Below, in pieces: positions 5,551 to 6,064 of a stretch of DNA of 6,064 nucleotides. Within the stretch, counting starts at the first letter, position 1. Each line of letters starts with the position of its first letter. The notes beneath the pieces were generated by a model that saw only the letters and a program-made list of their open reading frames with translations, searched no databases and had not been told where the DNA came from. Source of the DNA: Phyllobacteriaceae bacterium (GTDB lineage Bacteria; Pseudomonadota; Alphaproteobacteria; Rhizobiales; Ancalomicrobiaceae); contig JAAYVT010000692.1 in assembly GCA_012517025.1 (NCBI GenBank), positions 1 to 6,064 of the forward strand, written 5' to 3'. The translations under genes were made by a program, and so were the position numbers.

Positions 5551-6064
5551 ATGACGCAACGGGCACGGCAACTCATGGAAGAATCGCGCAACGCCATCGC
5601 ATCGACGGAGGAGCGGATCCGCCTCCACCCGTACCTGGACGCCCTGGAGAAACGGGGATTCGGGAAGGGGAAGCTGGCGGTGTTCGCCGGGCAGCAGCGC
5701 CACATCATCCGGAGCGACCTGCGCAGCGTGGAGCTGGCCGTCTCCCGGGCGGAGACGGGCGCGGCGCGCGAGTTCCTCTCGGGGATGCTGGAAGGGGAGC
5801 GCGCGGCCCTCTCGGCGCTCGTGCCTTTCGGGCGCGCGCTCGGGCTGTCGTCGGAGCAGCTTGACGCGGCGAAGCCGCTTCCCGGCGCCTTCGCCTACAG
5901 CGCGTACGTGTACTGGCTCGCGGGGAACGGGACTTCCGCGGAGTTCGTCGGGGCCTTCCTGGCCAACCTGGACGTTTGGGGAGCCAACTGCGGGCGGGTC
6001 AGCCGCGCGCTCCAGGCGAACTACGGCTTTGTGAAAGAGGACGTCGCCTTCTTCGACCTGTTCG
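5551..6064 (+). CDS. TenA/PqqC-family (heme-oxygenase-fold) protein, 3' truncated by window
   Basis: The frame stays open for 171 codons from ATG 5551 to the window end. A strong AGGAGGT at 5538-5544, 6 bases upstream, fixes the start. Family features in order are HPYLDALEKRGF (26-37), an Arg/Gln-rich helix FAGQQRHIIRSDLRSVELAVSR (45-66), FLSGMLEGERAALSALVPFGRALG (75-98), AYSAYVYWLAGNGT (115-128), FVGAFLANLDVWGANCGRVSRALQANYGF (132-160) and EDVAFFDLF (163-171). The order matches TENA/THI-4/PQQC helical-bundle proteins, which include thiaminase II and PQQ synthase and many members of unknown role often mis-labelled transcriptional regulators. No thiamine or PQQ gene is visible, so substrate cannot be assigned. 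Glycine codons are 11 GGG, 3 GGC and 2 GGA, unlike the left part of the window. Confidence 0.75.
   Translation, partial: MTQRARQLMEESRNAIASTEERIRLHPYLDALEKRGFGKGKLAVFAGQQRHIIRSDLRSVELAVSRAETGAAREFLSGMLEGERAALSALVPFGRALGLSSEQLDAAKPLPGAFAYSAYVYWLAGNGTSAEFVGAFLANLDVWGANCGRVSRALQANYGFVKEDVAFFDLF

Noticed and set aside
4133..5554. Plus-strand open frame of 473 codons as one gene
   Set aside because: It runs antisense through the membrane protein and rpmF, and only residues coded from 4991 to about 5098 look like a real protein. The rest is antisense to the PPSR fragment.
1..6064. CRISPR array, tRNA, rRNA, transposase, integrase, toxin-antitoxin or phage module
   Set aside because: No direct repeats with regular spacing, cloverleaf-like sequence, transposase motifs or terminal repeats could be seen on either strand.

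Overview
The window is GC-rich throughout and appears to join two different pieces of DNA. From position 1 to about 5095 it reads like an alphaproteobacterial chromosome, most likely Hyphomicrobiales/Rhizobiales. The evidence is a tsaD tail overlapping gpsA, followed by a YciI-like protein, an EVE-domain protein, a METTL20-type methyltransferase and a 60-residue L32 protein. Everything to this point is ordinary housekeeping or conserved accessory content. From about 5075 to 6064 the sequence looks like another bacterium. It carries the N-terminal part of a pyruvate,phosphate dikinase/PEP synthase regulatory protein (PPSR, DUF299) on the minus strand and a TenA/PqqC-fold protein on the plus strand that runs off the window. 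This part strongly prefers GGG glycine codons.

Layout: tsaD 3' end (1-44, +) overlaps gpsA (41-1054, +) by ATGA. A GT-A-like glycosyltransferase (1066-1950, -) converges on gpsA. A tight three-gene plus-strand unit follows: YciI-like (2103-2390), EVE domain (2401-2820) and a SAM-dependent methyltransferase (2817-3491). A 137-bp gap with two hairpins leads to an uncharacterised 119-residue protein (3629-3988, +). A four-helix membrane protein (3992-4402, -) converges on it. rpmF for ribosomal protein L32 (4518-4700, -) ends in a clear intrinsic terminator. Divergent from rpmF, after about 290 bp of non-coding DNA, a polyprenyl synthetase (IspA-like) gene starts at 4991 (+) and loses homology after about 35 codons.

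The PPSR gene, reading leftward from 5350, loses its own homology in the same 20-odd bases (about 5075-5095). Two genes of different families are therefore truncated head-to-head at one point. The simplest reading is a chimeric assembly join or a recombination junction, not a new system. The remaining genes do not form one pathway. gpsA supplies sn-glycerol-3-phosphate for phospholipids, rpmF is translational, and the YciI/EVE/methyltransferase unit may relate to RNA or protein modification and metabolism. I found no CRISPR array, tRNA, rRNA, insertion sequence or attachment site, and no convincing new defence or biosynthetic system.
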